Shown here in pieces: positions 11,582 to 21,590 of a DNA stretch of 64,000 nucleotides. How positions within the stretch are numbered: position 1 is the stretch's first letter; each line of letters starts with the position of its first letter. The position numbers and the translations under genes were made by a program. Under the pieces are notes generated by a model, which saw only the letters and a program-made list of their open reading frames with translations, did no database searches and was not told the DNA's origin. The DNA comes from Scolanthus callimorphus (lineage: Eukaryota > Cnidaria > Anthozoa > Actiniaria > Edwardsiidae): positions 26,128,790 through 26,192,789 of the forward strand of contig CM066913.1 of NCBI GenBank assembly GCA_033964015.1, given 5' to 3'.

Positions 11582-13112
11582 CTACATGGCGCTTATGTGC
11601 GAGTACTTCTTTTCGGGTTCCACATCATCTGTCGAGGAGCTCTCCGATTTTTCGCCTTGCTCTTGCGAGGATGTCGACTTGTGTCTGAAAGGCGTGCGCG
11701 AACATCGTCATCAAGTTCTGACCCCTTGTCACATTGCAGTTCCTTGAGAAACGTGTGCGCCTTGGTTGCACTTCGCGCGACCTCTGTTTTTGGTAGTGTA
11801 CTTTGGCGACAATAGACCTGTGTTTCTGGTCCTCCGAGATTGTTCTTTGCGCAGTGCTGTCCAGGTTTCTTGAACTGGCCGTCTCTACAATTTGTCGAAC
11901 GCGCGTGGGATGAACATACTTGCCGGTTGCGTCAACACTAGCTTGCTCATCGATTCGCCTAGCTTGCTGTGTTGCCGCCGTTTTTTGTCACCACAATACG
12001 AAATCGCACGTGGGCTTTAAACGAGGTCGGATGTGAGAGATATAGCCATCCAGTACTTGCAATTTGTTGTGTCTGTCAGATAAATAGAGTCAAACCCATA
12101 TTTCGGTGCAGTCTTGAACATTTTCTAATCAATAAATCCGCCGTTTGTCTTGGCCTTGATAACCATGTCAACAGTCAAATACTGATACGTCATTGGGCGA
12201 GAACCTTTGACCTTTATAACAATAAAGCGCAAGGAATTGGTAGCAAATGACAAGTCTAACGGAGATGCCACGCTTTGTGTTTTCCTTGCACGATTTAAGC
12301 ACGCTTTCGTAGCGTGGTAAGTGCTGCGCAACTGCTTCCAAAAGCTCTTCTAACGTCGCCCAGTGTCCTTTAGCCTCTAATGCTTCTATGTCAAGGTCGC
12401 CATTCCACTGAATGCGCATCATTTTAGAAACTGTTCTGCGTACCTTTTTCAAGTAGACTTCCGTGGTAGAAAAATTACTTAGCACCTTTGCCGACGCTCC
12501 GTTTACCTTTCTAAAATCTATAAGTTCTGCAATTGCGTCGATGTACCCCACCCGCCCAGCATGCCCAAGCTTCCATTCATCCTGAAGCACGTCAATAAAC
12601 TTAAAAAGCAGATTAGGAGAGCACAAACTGAAGTCTATTATCTCAAATGTTAGGTCTTCTTCGTCTTCGCAGCAAAATTTCAAGAACTTCAAGCACCTGC
12701 TAACTATTTGCCGAGCTTGGCGATCACTTTTACAGCCACCTCCAGTGCCAGTTAGCCACGAAAAACTTGCTGATAATTTTACTTGAAATGTCATACGTAG
12801 GCATTGATCTCAAATTACGCGCAGAGTTCCCAGCAGCTTCACGTTTTACAGAGGTACTCAAATTCTCTTTAGCAAGGTTGATATCAGGCTTTTCGTCAAA
12901 GTAATAAAACCAAAGATGCTTTATCTTTACGTGTTTTCTGCATCCTCGCTGTGTGGCGAATCCATCGTGTTCGCATTCTTGAACTGGACAGTGAAAAAGG
13001 CCATCCACTTCGTCTTCCTCTAGGTGAAGTCTTTAGGCTTGAGCGAAGCATTCGGTAATTTAGCCTGCGAAAGCCGACGCCACTTAGCGCTCGTCGAAAG
13101 AGACTCCCGCAA
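11582..13112 (-). pseudogene. U4 zinc-finger tyrosine recombinase
   Basis: TAG stop at 11582-11584. One of the better-preserved middle sections: 12794-12168 stays open for about 208 codons up to the box I region, and 13008-12730 is open across the zinc finger. Breaks lie near 12765 (bases lost), 12225 and 12280, plus the shared break near 11935. An indel near 12060 alters the segment before the catalytic HxxR. Confidence 0.7.
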
Positions 13113-13381
13113 AGAGCGTCTGCGCGCTCAAGCCAAACATTCCATACTGATGACGTATTTTGACCCAGATCTGGTCAGAAGTATTACGCAGCCAGTTTGA
13201 CTGTTTGATGTTTAATTTTTATAGCATACAAAGCATTTTATAGCAAGGTATTCAAGTAAGACGAAAGAAGATGCAACAAAGTTAAAATGGACACGCAATT
13301 CTTCTGACCAGCTCTTGGTCAGAATACGTCAATCATGTCTGATTGCTTCGTAAAATGTTTTTTTTTTTGCTTACTTTTTAG
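13113..13381. promoter_or_regulatory. U4/U5 divergent spacer with sites A and B
   Basis: Site A is at 13158-13180 and site B at 13302-13324, both in consensus form with 7-bp spacers. A long T run precedes the helicase acceptor near 13381. Confidence 0.5.
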
Positions 13382-14250
13382 TGGCAATGAAAGCACTGAA
13401 CTACGCCCTTGCAAAAGTACTTTGTACAAGCTGGATTCACGAGCAGTCTACACGTACCAACCCAAAGGTGACATTAAGTCATTCATTGGAACACTGGAAG
13501 GGAATGAGGCATTCAAAGATCGCCTGGTAAAGTATGGCAAGAAGGTGAACGAGAGGTATCTAATCCAGACAGCCAGGTCATCCGACAAATACGTGTTAAC
13601 TATGATTTAATTGAAGTTCGAAATGGATGGTGTCTCTCCATTTCAAAACGGCAGTTTCTTCAACGTGCCATCAACAAGAGTGAAATTGGTCTTGTTACGC
13701 CACGAGCATACTTTAGTTATGACCATACATCCAATGAGGATTGCCCATATTTCCGTGGGATATTGGAAAACAGCTTGTCCCCTAGCGACATTTCCTAGTT
13801 CTGCGAAGACTTCCTTGGCTTGTTTAGCTTCCAAGGAAAGCAGCACAAGCAAAAGGTAATAGGCGAGGTTGATTTTAAACGGAAATTTAGCAGTTTTGTA
13901 GCACTGACAACTAACCATCCACATTCCACGGTCACCTGTATGAATGTATACTTAATCATAGCTTGCTAAAAGCAATTATGTTTTAACAGGTGCCTGTCTT
14001 GTTGGACAAGCCAACAGCGGAAAAACGAGCTTGCTTGCAGCTGTATTGGAAGTTGTCAACCCTCGAATGTGGCGCGAGTTACAAAGCAACGCTCGTTCAA
14101 CAAGGCAATGATCGATGACAGCACTGAGGTAGTTATCCTAGATGAGGCAACTGCAGACATGATGGATGTGGATGGCTGGAAATTACTCACCCAGGGTGGC
14201 TGGACAGCTCATGACGTGAAGTACAGTAGCGCCAAGGGATTTATAAACAA
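13382..14250 (+). pseudogene. U5 SF3 helicase, exons a and b
   Basis: Exon a is 13382-13854 and exon b 13990-14250. Exon b starts with a lost base near 13995 and loses another near 14062, but Walker B and B' coding are clean. The shared TAG is at about 13797. The following intron is split by a 4-kb insertion at TA 14299-14300; exon c resumes at 18356. Confidence 0.7.
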
Positions 14251-14300
14251 GTATGTCTGGGTGATTTCTTACTTCCGATGCAGACTATAACAACTAGCTA

Positions 14301-14582
14301 CAATGCCGGACAAAATTAGTTGTCGCGTCTATCACAAATAGCTGATTTTGGTTACCCTATACTAGTAAATTATTTTTCTTCCTAATACAATATCACGCGA
14401 ACCCCCCTTCCCCCCATTTCAATGTTGGAGGTAACAGTCATCAAATTCCGAGGATGACTTTTCGCGGTAAACAACATTGTAGTGGGGGGAGGGGGAGGGA
14501 AGATGAGGGGACCGGTGTGGTACATGGAACCCCTATTTACTGGAAGGTTCAAAATAGGCGACAACAATTTTGTCCCGCATTG
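14301..14582. mobile_element. TIR element copy 1 (MITE-like, TA target)
   Basis: It starts caatgccggacaaaatta and ends with the near reverse complement (ttttgtcccgcattg), so the terminal inverted repeats are ~25 bp with few mismatches. TA is on both sides. No coding capacity. G-rich and C-rich runs lie inside. Confidence 0.8.
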
Positions 14583-14745
14583 TATTTAGTACGTTTTCTG
14601 TTTTTATGAAAAAGAAAGAAAGAGCCATGGACTGATGTATAGGTGGTGTATTAGACTCGACAGGATTTGTATAGAACGGTAATTGGAATTTCCGTAATTG
14701 CTTAAACAACAATGGAATTATCGATAATTAAGGGCAATTTAGTCA

Positions 14746-15868
14746 ATGCGCGCGAGCAAGGAATGGCGCACGAGGAAAATGGCGTTCAAAGCAAAAATTA
14801 GGCCAGAAAAAGAGCTTATCTACGTTTTTCTTCGATGTCACGGTGGAGTGAAATCTTCAGTGCTGGCTAAAAGGTATTGTGTGTCACAGCGGACTATCCA
14901 GCGGATTGCTAAAGAACAATTTACAGGACGCATTTCACAGTCAAAAGAAAGAAAACCCAGGAAGGAAAAATGAATGCCGTGCGGCCGCGAAAATTAGCGC
15001 CACGTGATGTGCGACGATTAGTACGCGAAATAGACAATCTTCGGGAAAAAGAAGTTCGTTTACCGTCAAACGCCTTATGCAAGTTTCAAAAATACCGGCA
15101 AATATGGTTTCAATACGAACTGTTCGTAGGTATTTAAACAGAAATAAGTACTACTCACTTCCAGCCGTAAAAAGGGGGTATTAGACAAGGATGCTTGCAA
15201 TAAACGGATGGCATTTGCGCGAATGGTGAAACGAAAGTACGATGCCTCAGTCTGGACGCAGAAGTTGCCTTTTTTCTGGACGGGGTGAGTTTTGTGTTTA
15301 AGAGAAATCCTCGTGCACAAGCAGCGTCACCGAAAGCGCGAATTTGGAGGAAAAAGGAGGAGGGCTTGTCTCGTAATTGCACAGCGAAAGGACACAAGGT
15401 GGGGACAGGAGGGAACTAGTACGACTAATGGTAGCTATAACATACAGAGAGGGTGTTGTACTGTGCGACCAGTATGAAAAACTTAATGGGCCTTACTTCG
15501 CGGACTTAGTGAAAAGAGAATTTAGTGACACATTTCGGCGAGCCAAGAAACAGAGAACTAAGTTATGGGTACAAGATAGTGCTGAAGCGAGGAGGGCTTT
15601 GAGAAAAGTAAGAGCGAAACTGTTATCTATTCCACCGAAGTCTCCTGATATTAATGTAATCGAGAACTTTTTCCATTTAGTGAGGAGAGAGCTGGATTCT
15701 GACGCTTTGCATAAAAATATTGAGAGAGAAACTTACACTGAATTTGCAAAGCGAGTGTAAGATACAATTTATGGAATACCGAAAAACCTAATAGATAAAA
15801 CTATAGAAAGTTTACCTGAAAGAATTGACGGAATTACCAAAAGTAAAGGACAACGGCTTAAATATTAA
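14746..15868 (+). pseudogene. Tc1/mariner-type transposase (broken)
   Basis: The N-terminal stretch 14746-14973 encodes a helix-turn-helix-like domain (VLAKRYCVSQRTIQRIAKE). Downstream, in shifted frames, are pieces typical of the DDE/D catalytic core: FFLDGVSFVFKR near 15270-15300 (first Asp), LWVQDS near 15565-15582 (second Asp), and SPDINVIENFFH near 15640-15675 (third acidic residue, IEN). The C-terminal part is open over 15377-15760. A stop near 14971, at least three frameshifts before 15380 and a TAA near 15759 make it inactive. It cuts and pastes DNA at TA sites if intact. Whether it mobilised the flanking TIR elements is unknown, though the TA targets agree. Confidence 0.75.
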
Positions 15869-16269
15869 GAAATGAAATGTAAAAATGCGTTTTCTTTAAT
15901 TCCGAAAAAATAACCGGATATGACGTAATGTAGGCCCGTGCGCTTGGACGCGCGCACGGCTGTACTATCGTACACGTGACTATTGAACATTGATTCATTC
16001 ATATATTTATCAATTACTTTATAAGTAATAAATATGTATTTACAACAGCATTCGCTTATTTACTTCGGTCCTGGCGATGAGAATACTGTACGGGAGTGAA
16101 CGCCAAAACGCCAACGGGTTACACGGGTAACGCTTCCAACAAAGAAAAAGTAACTAGAGGTCTTAATCTTTTTCAATATAGTGTTACCCGTGGTGTTACC
16201 CGTCGCCAGTCTTTCTCGGTTTATTTTGGCTATGGCGGGAGAATTAATCGCGCAAAGCACCTGGCACAT
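15869..16269. other. Intergenic, with short GC hairpin
   Basis: No gene recognised. A hairpin with arms 15936-15943 and 15952-15959 (CCGTGCGC / GCGCACGG) lies just after the transposase remnant. The stretch 16090-16269 may hold the decayed 3' end of the Rep gene on the - strand. Confidence 0.4.
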
Positions 16270-17042
16270 GGAGACATTTCTTTGTGTTGTGCTTCTGGTA
16301 TTGGCGATGAAAGTAAAATGTTTTCCATCGCACAGACATCATATCAGTTTCTCTCTGATCAACTGCGCCGCCTTTTATGTAAACAAACGGGTTTTTCCTG
16401 TACAGAATATGGGAGTATCCTGATCGAACACAAGATCCTTACTATAATACGTTTTGGGAGCTGGTAGATGAACCAGCTGACCCTCTAAAAGTAATAGAAA
16501 ATCATGCCATGGGATAACGTTTGCAGACCAACGGAAGTCGTTTAGGAAAAGACTCTGATTCCTGGGCTCCCACCCAGGCAAAAGTCGTGCTCGCTGGGTT
16601 ACAGAATGTTGCATAAATCAGAGTTAGCGGCATCAAAATAAAGGTTTTCGCACAGTTTGTAGGGCCCACTATCATCACATTGCGGTATTTCCCTCGACCT
16701 TTTTCTAAAAGATCCCGTACAGAGTCGGCAAAATACGAGGTCTGAATCCCATTCGTGTGTAAAACCTCTTTAGCACTTTGAAGCCACTGACCATTACAAC
16801 CCTCGACGCAAGGAGAGTCTTTGCCCTATTAGCAATTCCATTCTAGTTTGTTTAGAACGACGAAGCTTCTCGTTAGCGGTATGCAAGTCCCACGCTGTTT
16901 CAATGATTTCATTGACTGCTTTTGCTCCGCGATTCACAATAAACTCGGCAATATCAGTTTTTCCCTCAACTCCTGTGAATGGGCGAATGCTAACAGTTCC
17001 AGTCTGCTTTTAATGCCTTTTTCCACAATAATTCGAGACAGT
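16270..17042 (-). pseudogene. SF3 helicase half of HUH Rep (broken)
   Basis: This continues the minus-strand gene downstream of the HUH domain, in several frames. A Walker A-like VGPTNCAKT is encoded around 16646-16675, with Ala replacing the usual Gly before Lys. Further on, 16614-16375 encodes FLNDFRW (Walker B position) and PIFCTGK (motif C position). HUH followed by SF3 is the layout of CRESS-DNA virus Rep and parvovirus NS1 proteins, and of genome-resident relatives. Stops and frameshifts near 16370, 16600, 16820 and 16940 make it a fossil. Confidence 0.6.
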
Positions 17043-17666
17043 TCATAAGAACTTAATCTCCGCTTTTTCGTTTTGGGCCTTTTCTCTGTCTTCATCGCCA
17101 TCGGAATCGGCAATGTCGTCTTCCCGTTTTCGATTGTTCTGGCCTGCACTGTCACTAAGCTTATTGCTGTCTGCCTTCGCCATTAGCGCCACGCTCGCAC
17201 GAGTTGTCTTTGGCCTTTCAAAGTCGCGTAAATCGGGATGTTTGTCACTTTCTATATAACCATCGTCACACTTAGTCACATATTTCCAAGCACTATAATA
17301 ATTACAATGGATGCTTGAAAAATTTACAGAAATTCCATGAACTTCTTCCAGTCTTCGTTTGGCACTAAGCCATCGCTGATTACGGTCAAGTTTTATTGCC
17401 ATGTGATAGTGTTGACCTCCTCCCATGTGATGCTCTCTGCAGCAACACCACTGAACAACATTTGATGCAGTATCCTTGAACGAGTTTACAACAGCATAGG
17501 CGAAAGTTTCACGATGTGGAAACTTTTCAATGTTCGCTTGACTATAAGTTATTAAGTATACTTTTCTCACTTCTTTCGAGGCCAGTGTTTTCGACTGCTC
17601 ACAGCTGCACTCGCACAACCCACTACTTGAACTAGAATCGGAAGCATTCGCCGGAATTTCAGCCAT
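17043..17666 (-). CDS. HUH endonuclease domain of a Rep-like protein
   Basis: An open stretch of 207 codons from ATG 17666. It has three rolling-circle motifs in order: YLITYSQ (motif I, about residues 37-43), GGQHYHMAIKL (motif II, the His-hydrophobic-His metal site, about 83-93) and AWKYVTK (motif III, Tyr as presumed nicking residue with downstream Lys, about 125-131). These proteins nick an origin and stay bound through Tyr. A Ser-rich, Cys-rich N-terminus precedes it and an acidic/basic linker with KRED follows. The end of this stretch is a frame break, not the natural end: helicase coding continues in other frames. Spacing of motifs resembles CRESS-type Reps; family assignment is tentative. 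Confidence 0.7.
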   Translation of the reverse strand: MAEIPANASDSSSSSGLCECSCEQSKTLASKEVRKVYLITYSQANIEKFPHRETFAYAVVNSFKDTASNVVQWCCCREHHMGGGQHYHMAIKLDRNQRWLSAKRRLEEVHGISVNFSSIHCNYYSAWKYVTKCDDGYIESDKHPDLRDFERPKTTRASVALMAKADSNKLSDSAGQNNRKREDDIADSDGDEDREKAQNEKAEIKFL

Positions 17667-17986
17667 TTTCTGACAAAAACAGCACAGAAGTATTCGTTCA
17701 ACCTTCTATCACCCAACGAATGCATTGAGACCTCAGCAAAAGTCCCTGAGGAAGGCGAAGGCAACCGTTACCATGGGCAACGCACGTGCCGTGGAGCGAA
17801 AGCTATTTTGGTTTTCTCTTCCACGAGAAAAAAATCGCCTTTTTTGCCCGTCATGCTGGAAATTAATAGAGTGACAATAGAAAAACCGAGTTGCATTTTA
17901 ACTTCCATCGGTTAACTTTCGATAAAACTAATTACAGCGGTTTCCTATAGAGAATTTTCGAAAAATACACAAGAAAGTGTCAAATA
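17667..17986. other. Upstream region of the HUH Rep
   Basis: No gene seen. This is the 5' flank of the Rep remnant, ending at TA before the second TIR element. AT-rich, with runs such as gagaaaaaaatcgcc; no clear promoter assigned. Confidence 0.4.
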
Positions 17987-18267
17987 CAATGCCGGACAAA
18001 ATTAGTTGTCGCGTCTATCACAAATAGCTGATTTTTGGTTACCCTTCACTAGTAATTATTTTTCTTCCTAATACAATATCACGCGAACCCCCCTTCCCCC
18101 CATTTCAATGTTGGAGGTAACAGTCATCAAATTCCGAGGATGACTTTTCGCGGTAAACAACATTGTAGTGGGGGAGGGGAGGGAAGATGAGGGGACCGGT
18201 GTGGTACATGGAACCCCTATTTACTGGACAGGTTCAAAATAGGCGACAACAATTTTGTCCCGCATTG
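17987..18267. mobile_element. TIR element copy 2 (MITE-like, TA target)
   Basis: Near-identical to 14301-14582 and in the same orientation, with a few indels (for example in the G run near 18175). Flanked by TA at 17985-17986 and 18268-18269. Confidence 0.8.
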
Positions 18268-18355
18268 TAGATGGCAGCGATTTTGCCCAGGTTCATCGCA
18301 GCAAGCTATTTGTTAACCCTTATTATCAGTAAAACATATATTTCCTTTTCTTCAG

Positions 18356-18553
18356 ATGCCCTATGATCATTGCATCCCAGGCAGAACTGGCCTTTAAAGA
18401 TGTAGACAAACCAGCCATGGATGCACGACTTAACGTCTATACGTTCCAAAGTTTAAACAATGTCGATACAGCAGCATTCCAATGGATTCGAAGTCATCCC
18501 GTTCATTGCATCGTATATGCTATCCAGCAGGCCAAGAGGATTCCAGCCTCCAG
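18356..18553 (+). pseudogene. U5 SF3 helicase exon c
   Basis: The acceptor at 18355 is followed by motif C (CPMIIASQ) and the post-motif segment ending KRIPAS at the deletion junction 18553/18554. Reading then continues into antisense recombinase DNA to a stop near 18806. Identical in layout to U0 exon c. Confidence 0.7.
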
Positions 18554-18573
18554 CGTGTTCAGAGGTGGTGTTC

Positions 18574-20100
18574 CTACATGGCGCTTATGTGCGAGTACTT
18601 CCTTTTCGGGTTCCACATCATCTGTCGAGGAGCTCTCCGATTTTTCGCCTTGCTCTTGCGAGGATGTCGACTTGTCTGAAAGGCGTGCGCGAACATCGTC
18701 ATCAAGTTCTGACCCCTTGTCACATTGCAGTTCCTTGAGAAACGTGTGCGCCTTGGTTGCACTTCGCGCGACCTCTGTTTTTGGTAGTGTACTTTGGCGA
18801 CAATAGACCTGTGTTTCTGGTCCTCCGAGATTGTTCTTTGCGCAGTGCTGTCCAGGTTTCTTGAACTGGCCGTCTCTACAATTTGTCGAACGCGCGTGGG
18901 ATGAACATACTTGCCGGTTGCGTCAACACTAGCTTGCTCATCGATTCGCCTAGCTTGCTGTGTTGGCCGCCGTTTTTTGTCACCAATACGAAATCGCACG
19001 TGGGCTTTAAACGAGGTCGGATGTGAGAGATATAGCCATCCAGTACTTGCATATTTGTATCTGTCAGATAAATAGAGTCAAACCCATATTTCGCTGCAGT
19101 CTTGAACATTTTCTAATCAATAAATCCGCCGTTTGTCTTGGCCTTGATAACCATGTCAACAGTCAAATACTGATACGTCATTGGGCGAGAACCTTTGACC
19201 TTTATAAACAAATAAAGCGCAAGGAATTTGGTAGCAAATGACAAGTCTAACGGAGATGCCACGCTTTGTTTTTCCTTGCACGATTTAAGCACGCTTTCGT
19301 AGCGTGGTAAGTGCTGCGCAACTGCTTCCAAAAGCTCTTCTAACGTCGCCCAGTGTCCTTTAGCCTCTAATGCTTCTATGTCAAGGTCGCCATTCCACTG
19401 AATGCGCATCATTTTAGAAACTGTTCTGCGTACCTTTTTCAAGTAGACTTCCGTGGTAGAAAAATTACTTAGCACCTTTGCCGACGCTCCGTTTACCTTT
19501 CTAAAATCTATAAGTTCTGCAATTGCGTCGATGTACCCCACCCGCCCAGCATGCCCAAGCTTCCATTCATCCTGAAGCACGTCAATAAACTTAAAAAGCA
19601 GATTAGGAGAGAACAAACTGAAGTCTATTATCTCAAATGTTAGGTCTTCTTCGTCTTCGCAGCAAATTTCAAGAACTTCAAGCACCTGCTAACTATTTGC
19701 CGAGCTTGGCGATCACTTTTACAGCCACCTCCAGTGCCAGTTAGCCACGAAAAAACTTGCTGAGCAATTTTACTTGAAATGTCATACGTAGGCATTGATC
19801 TCAAATTACGCGCAGAGTTCCCAGCAGCTTCACGTTTTACAGAGGTACTCAAATTCTCTTTAGCAAGGTTGATATCAGGCTTTTCGTCAAAGTAATAAAA
19901 CCAAAGATGCTTTATCTTTACGTGTTTTCTGCATCCTCGCTGTGTGGCGAATCCATCGTGTTCGCATTCTTGAACTGGACAGTGAAAAAGGCCATCCACT
20001 TCGTCTTCCTCTAGGTGAAGTCTTTTAGGCTTGAGCGAAGCATCGGTAATTTAGCCTGCGAAAGCCGACGCCACTTAGCGCTCGTCGAAAGAGACTCCCG
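18574..20100 (-). pseudogene. U5 zinc-finger tyrosine recombinase (best-preserved short-unit copy)
   Basis: TAG stop at 18574-18576. Open blocks 19999-19640 (zinc finger onward) and 19685-19113 (middle to box I) overlap across a single lost A near 19665. 19109-18876 and 18999-18574 overlap across the shared one-base loss near 18924. Apart from those two breaks it reads through C2H2, box I (GSRPMTYQ), HPTR and IVAKVHYQK. A lost base near 20043 affects the extreme N-terminus. Confidence 0.75.
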
Positions 20101-20377
20101 CAAAGAGGCGTCTGCGCGCTCAAGCCAAACATTCCATACTGATGACGTATTTTGACCCAGATCTGGTCAGAAGTATTACGCAGCCAGTTTGACTGTTTGA
20201 TGTTTAATTTTTATAGCATACAAAGCATTTTATAGCAAGGTATTCAAGTAAGACGAAAGAAGATGCAACAAAGTTAAAATGGAAACGCAATTCTTCTGAC
20301 CAGCTCTTGGTCAGAATACGTCAATCATGTCTGATTGCTTCGTAAAATGCTTCTTTTTTTTTGCTTACTTGTTTTAG
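20101..20377. promoter_or_regulatory. U5/U6 divergent spacer with sites A and B
   Basis: Site A is at 20150-20172 (TTTTGACC-CAGATCT-GGTCAGAA) and site B at 20294-20316 (TTCTGACC-AGCTCTT-GGTCAGAA). Both are intact with 7-bp spacers. The T-rich tract and acceptor for the U6 helicase end at 20377. Confidence 0.5.
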
Positions 20378-21543
20378 TTGGCAATGAAAGCACTGAACTA
20401 CGCCCTTGCAAAAGGTTCTTTGTACAAGCTGGATTCACGAGCAGTCTACACGTACCAACCCAAAGGTGACATTAAGTCATTCATTGGAACACTGGAAGGG
20501 AATGAGGCATTCAAAGATCGCCTGGTAAAGTATGGCAAGAAGGTGAACGAGAGTTTATCTAATCCAGACAGCCAGGTCATCCGACAAATACGTGTTAACT
20601 ATGATTTAATTGAAGTTCGAAATGGATGGTGTCTCTCCATTTCAAAACGGCAGTTTCTTCAACGTGCCATCAACAAGAGTGAAATTGGTCTTGTTACGCC
20701 ACGAGCATACTTTAGTTATGACCATACATCCAATGAGGATTGCCCATATTTCCGTGGGATATTGGAAAACAGCTTGTCCCCTAGCGACATTTCCTAGCTC
20801 TGCGAAGACTTCCTTGGCTTGTTTAGCTTCCAAGGAAAGCAGCACAAGCAAAAGGTAATAGGCGAGGTTGATTTTAAACGGAAATTTAGCAGTTTTGTAG
20901 CACTGACAACTAACCATCCACATTCCACGGTCACCTGTATGAATGTATACTTAATCATAGCTTGCTAAAAGCAATTATGTTTAACAGGTGCCCTGTCTTG
21001 TTGGACAAGCCAACAGCGGAAAAACGAGCTTGCTTGCAGCTGTATTGGGAGTTGTCAACCCCTCGTTCAACAAGGAAATGATCGATGACAGCACTGAGGT
21101 AGTTATCCTAGATGAGGCAACTGCAGACATGATGGATGTGGATGGCTGGAAATTACTCACCCAGGGTGGCTGGACAGCTCATGACGTGAAGTACAGTAGC
21201 GCCAAGGGATTTATAAACAAGTATGTCTGCGTGATTTCTTACTTCCGATACAAACTATAACAACTAGCTAGATGGCAGCGATTTTGCCCAGGTTCAACGC
21301 AGCAAGCTATTTGTTAACCCTTATTATCAGTAAAACATATATTTCCTTTTCTTCAGATGCAATATGATCATTGCATCCCAGGCAGAACTGGCCTTTAAAG
21401 ATGTAGACAAACCAGCCATGGATGCACGACTTAACGTCTATACGTTCCAAAGTCGATACAGCAGCATTCCAATGGATTCGAAGTCATCCCGTTCATTGCA
21501 TCGTATATGCTATCCAGCAGGCCAAGAGGATTCCAGCCTCCAG
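20378..21543 (+). pseudogene. U6 SF3 helicase, 5' exons
   Basis: Exon a is 20378-20854 (ATG 20384), open for about 138 codons to the shared TAG at 20795-20797; coding resumes after it in the same frame (FCEDFLGLFS). Exon b is 20988-21220, with Walker A GQANSGKT and Walker B VVILDEAT, but it lacks 30 nt present in every other unit (in frame, between short CTCG repeats). Exon c starts at 21357 and lacks 11 nt near 21453, which shifts frame. At 21543 it passes into unique sequence instead of antisense recombinase DNA. Parts of the natural 3' helicase exon may lie just after, but the transition to the next exon is not clear. Confidence 0.7.
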
Positions 21544-21590
21544 TTTTGGATCATTAAGGAGTATTAACTCCAACATAGAATTATTTGCAG

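Larger units (their letters stand above)
14301..18267. mobile_element. Composite insertion at TA: two direct TIR elements around transposase and Rep remnants
   Basis: The helicase intron reads caactagcTA before 14301 and TAgatggcagc from 18268; other units read caactagctagatggcagc. The insertion is therefore precise, with a TA target duplication typical of Tc1/mariner elements. Both ends are near-identical ~282-bp TIR elements in direct orientation (14301-14582 and 17987-18267), each itself bounded by TA. The 3.4 kb between them holds a broken Tc1/mariner-type transposase (+) and a broken HUH/SF3 Rep (-). Whether the whole moved as one unit or built up by separate insertions cannot be decided here. 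Confidence 0.75.
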
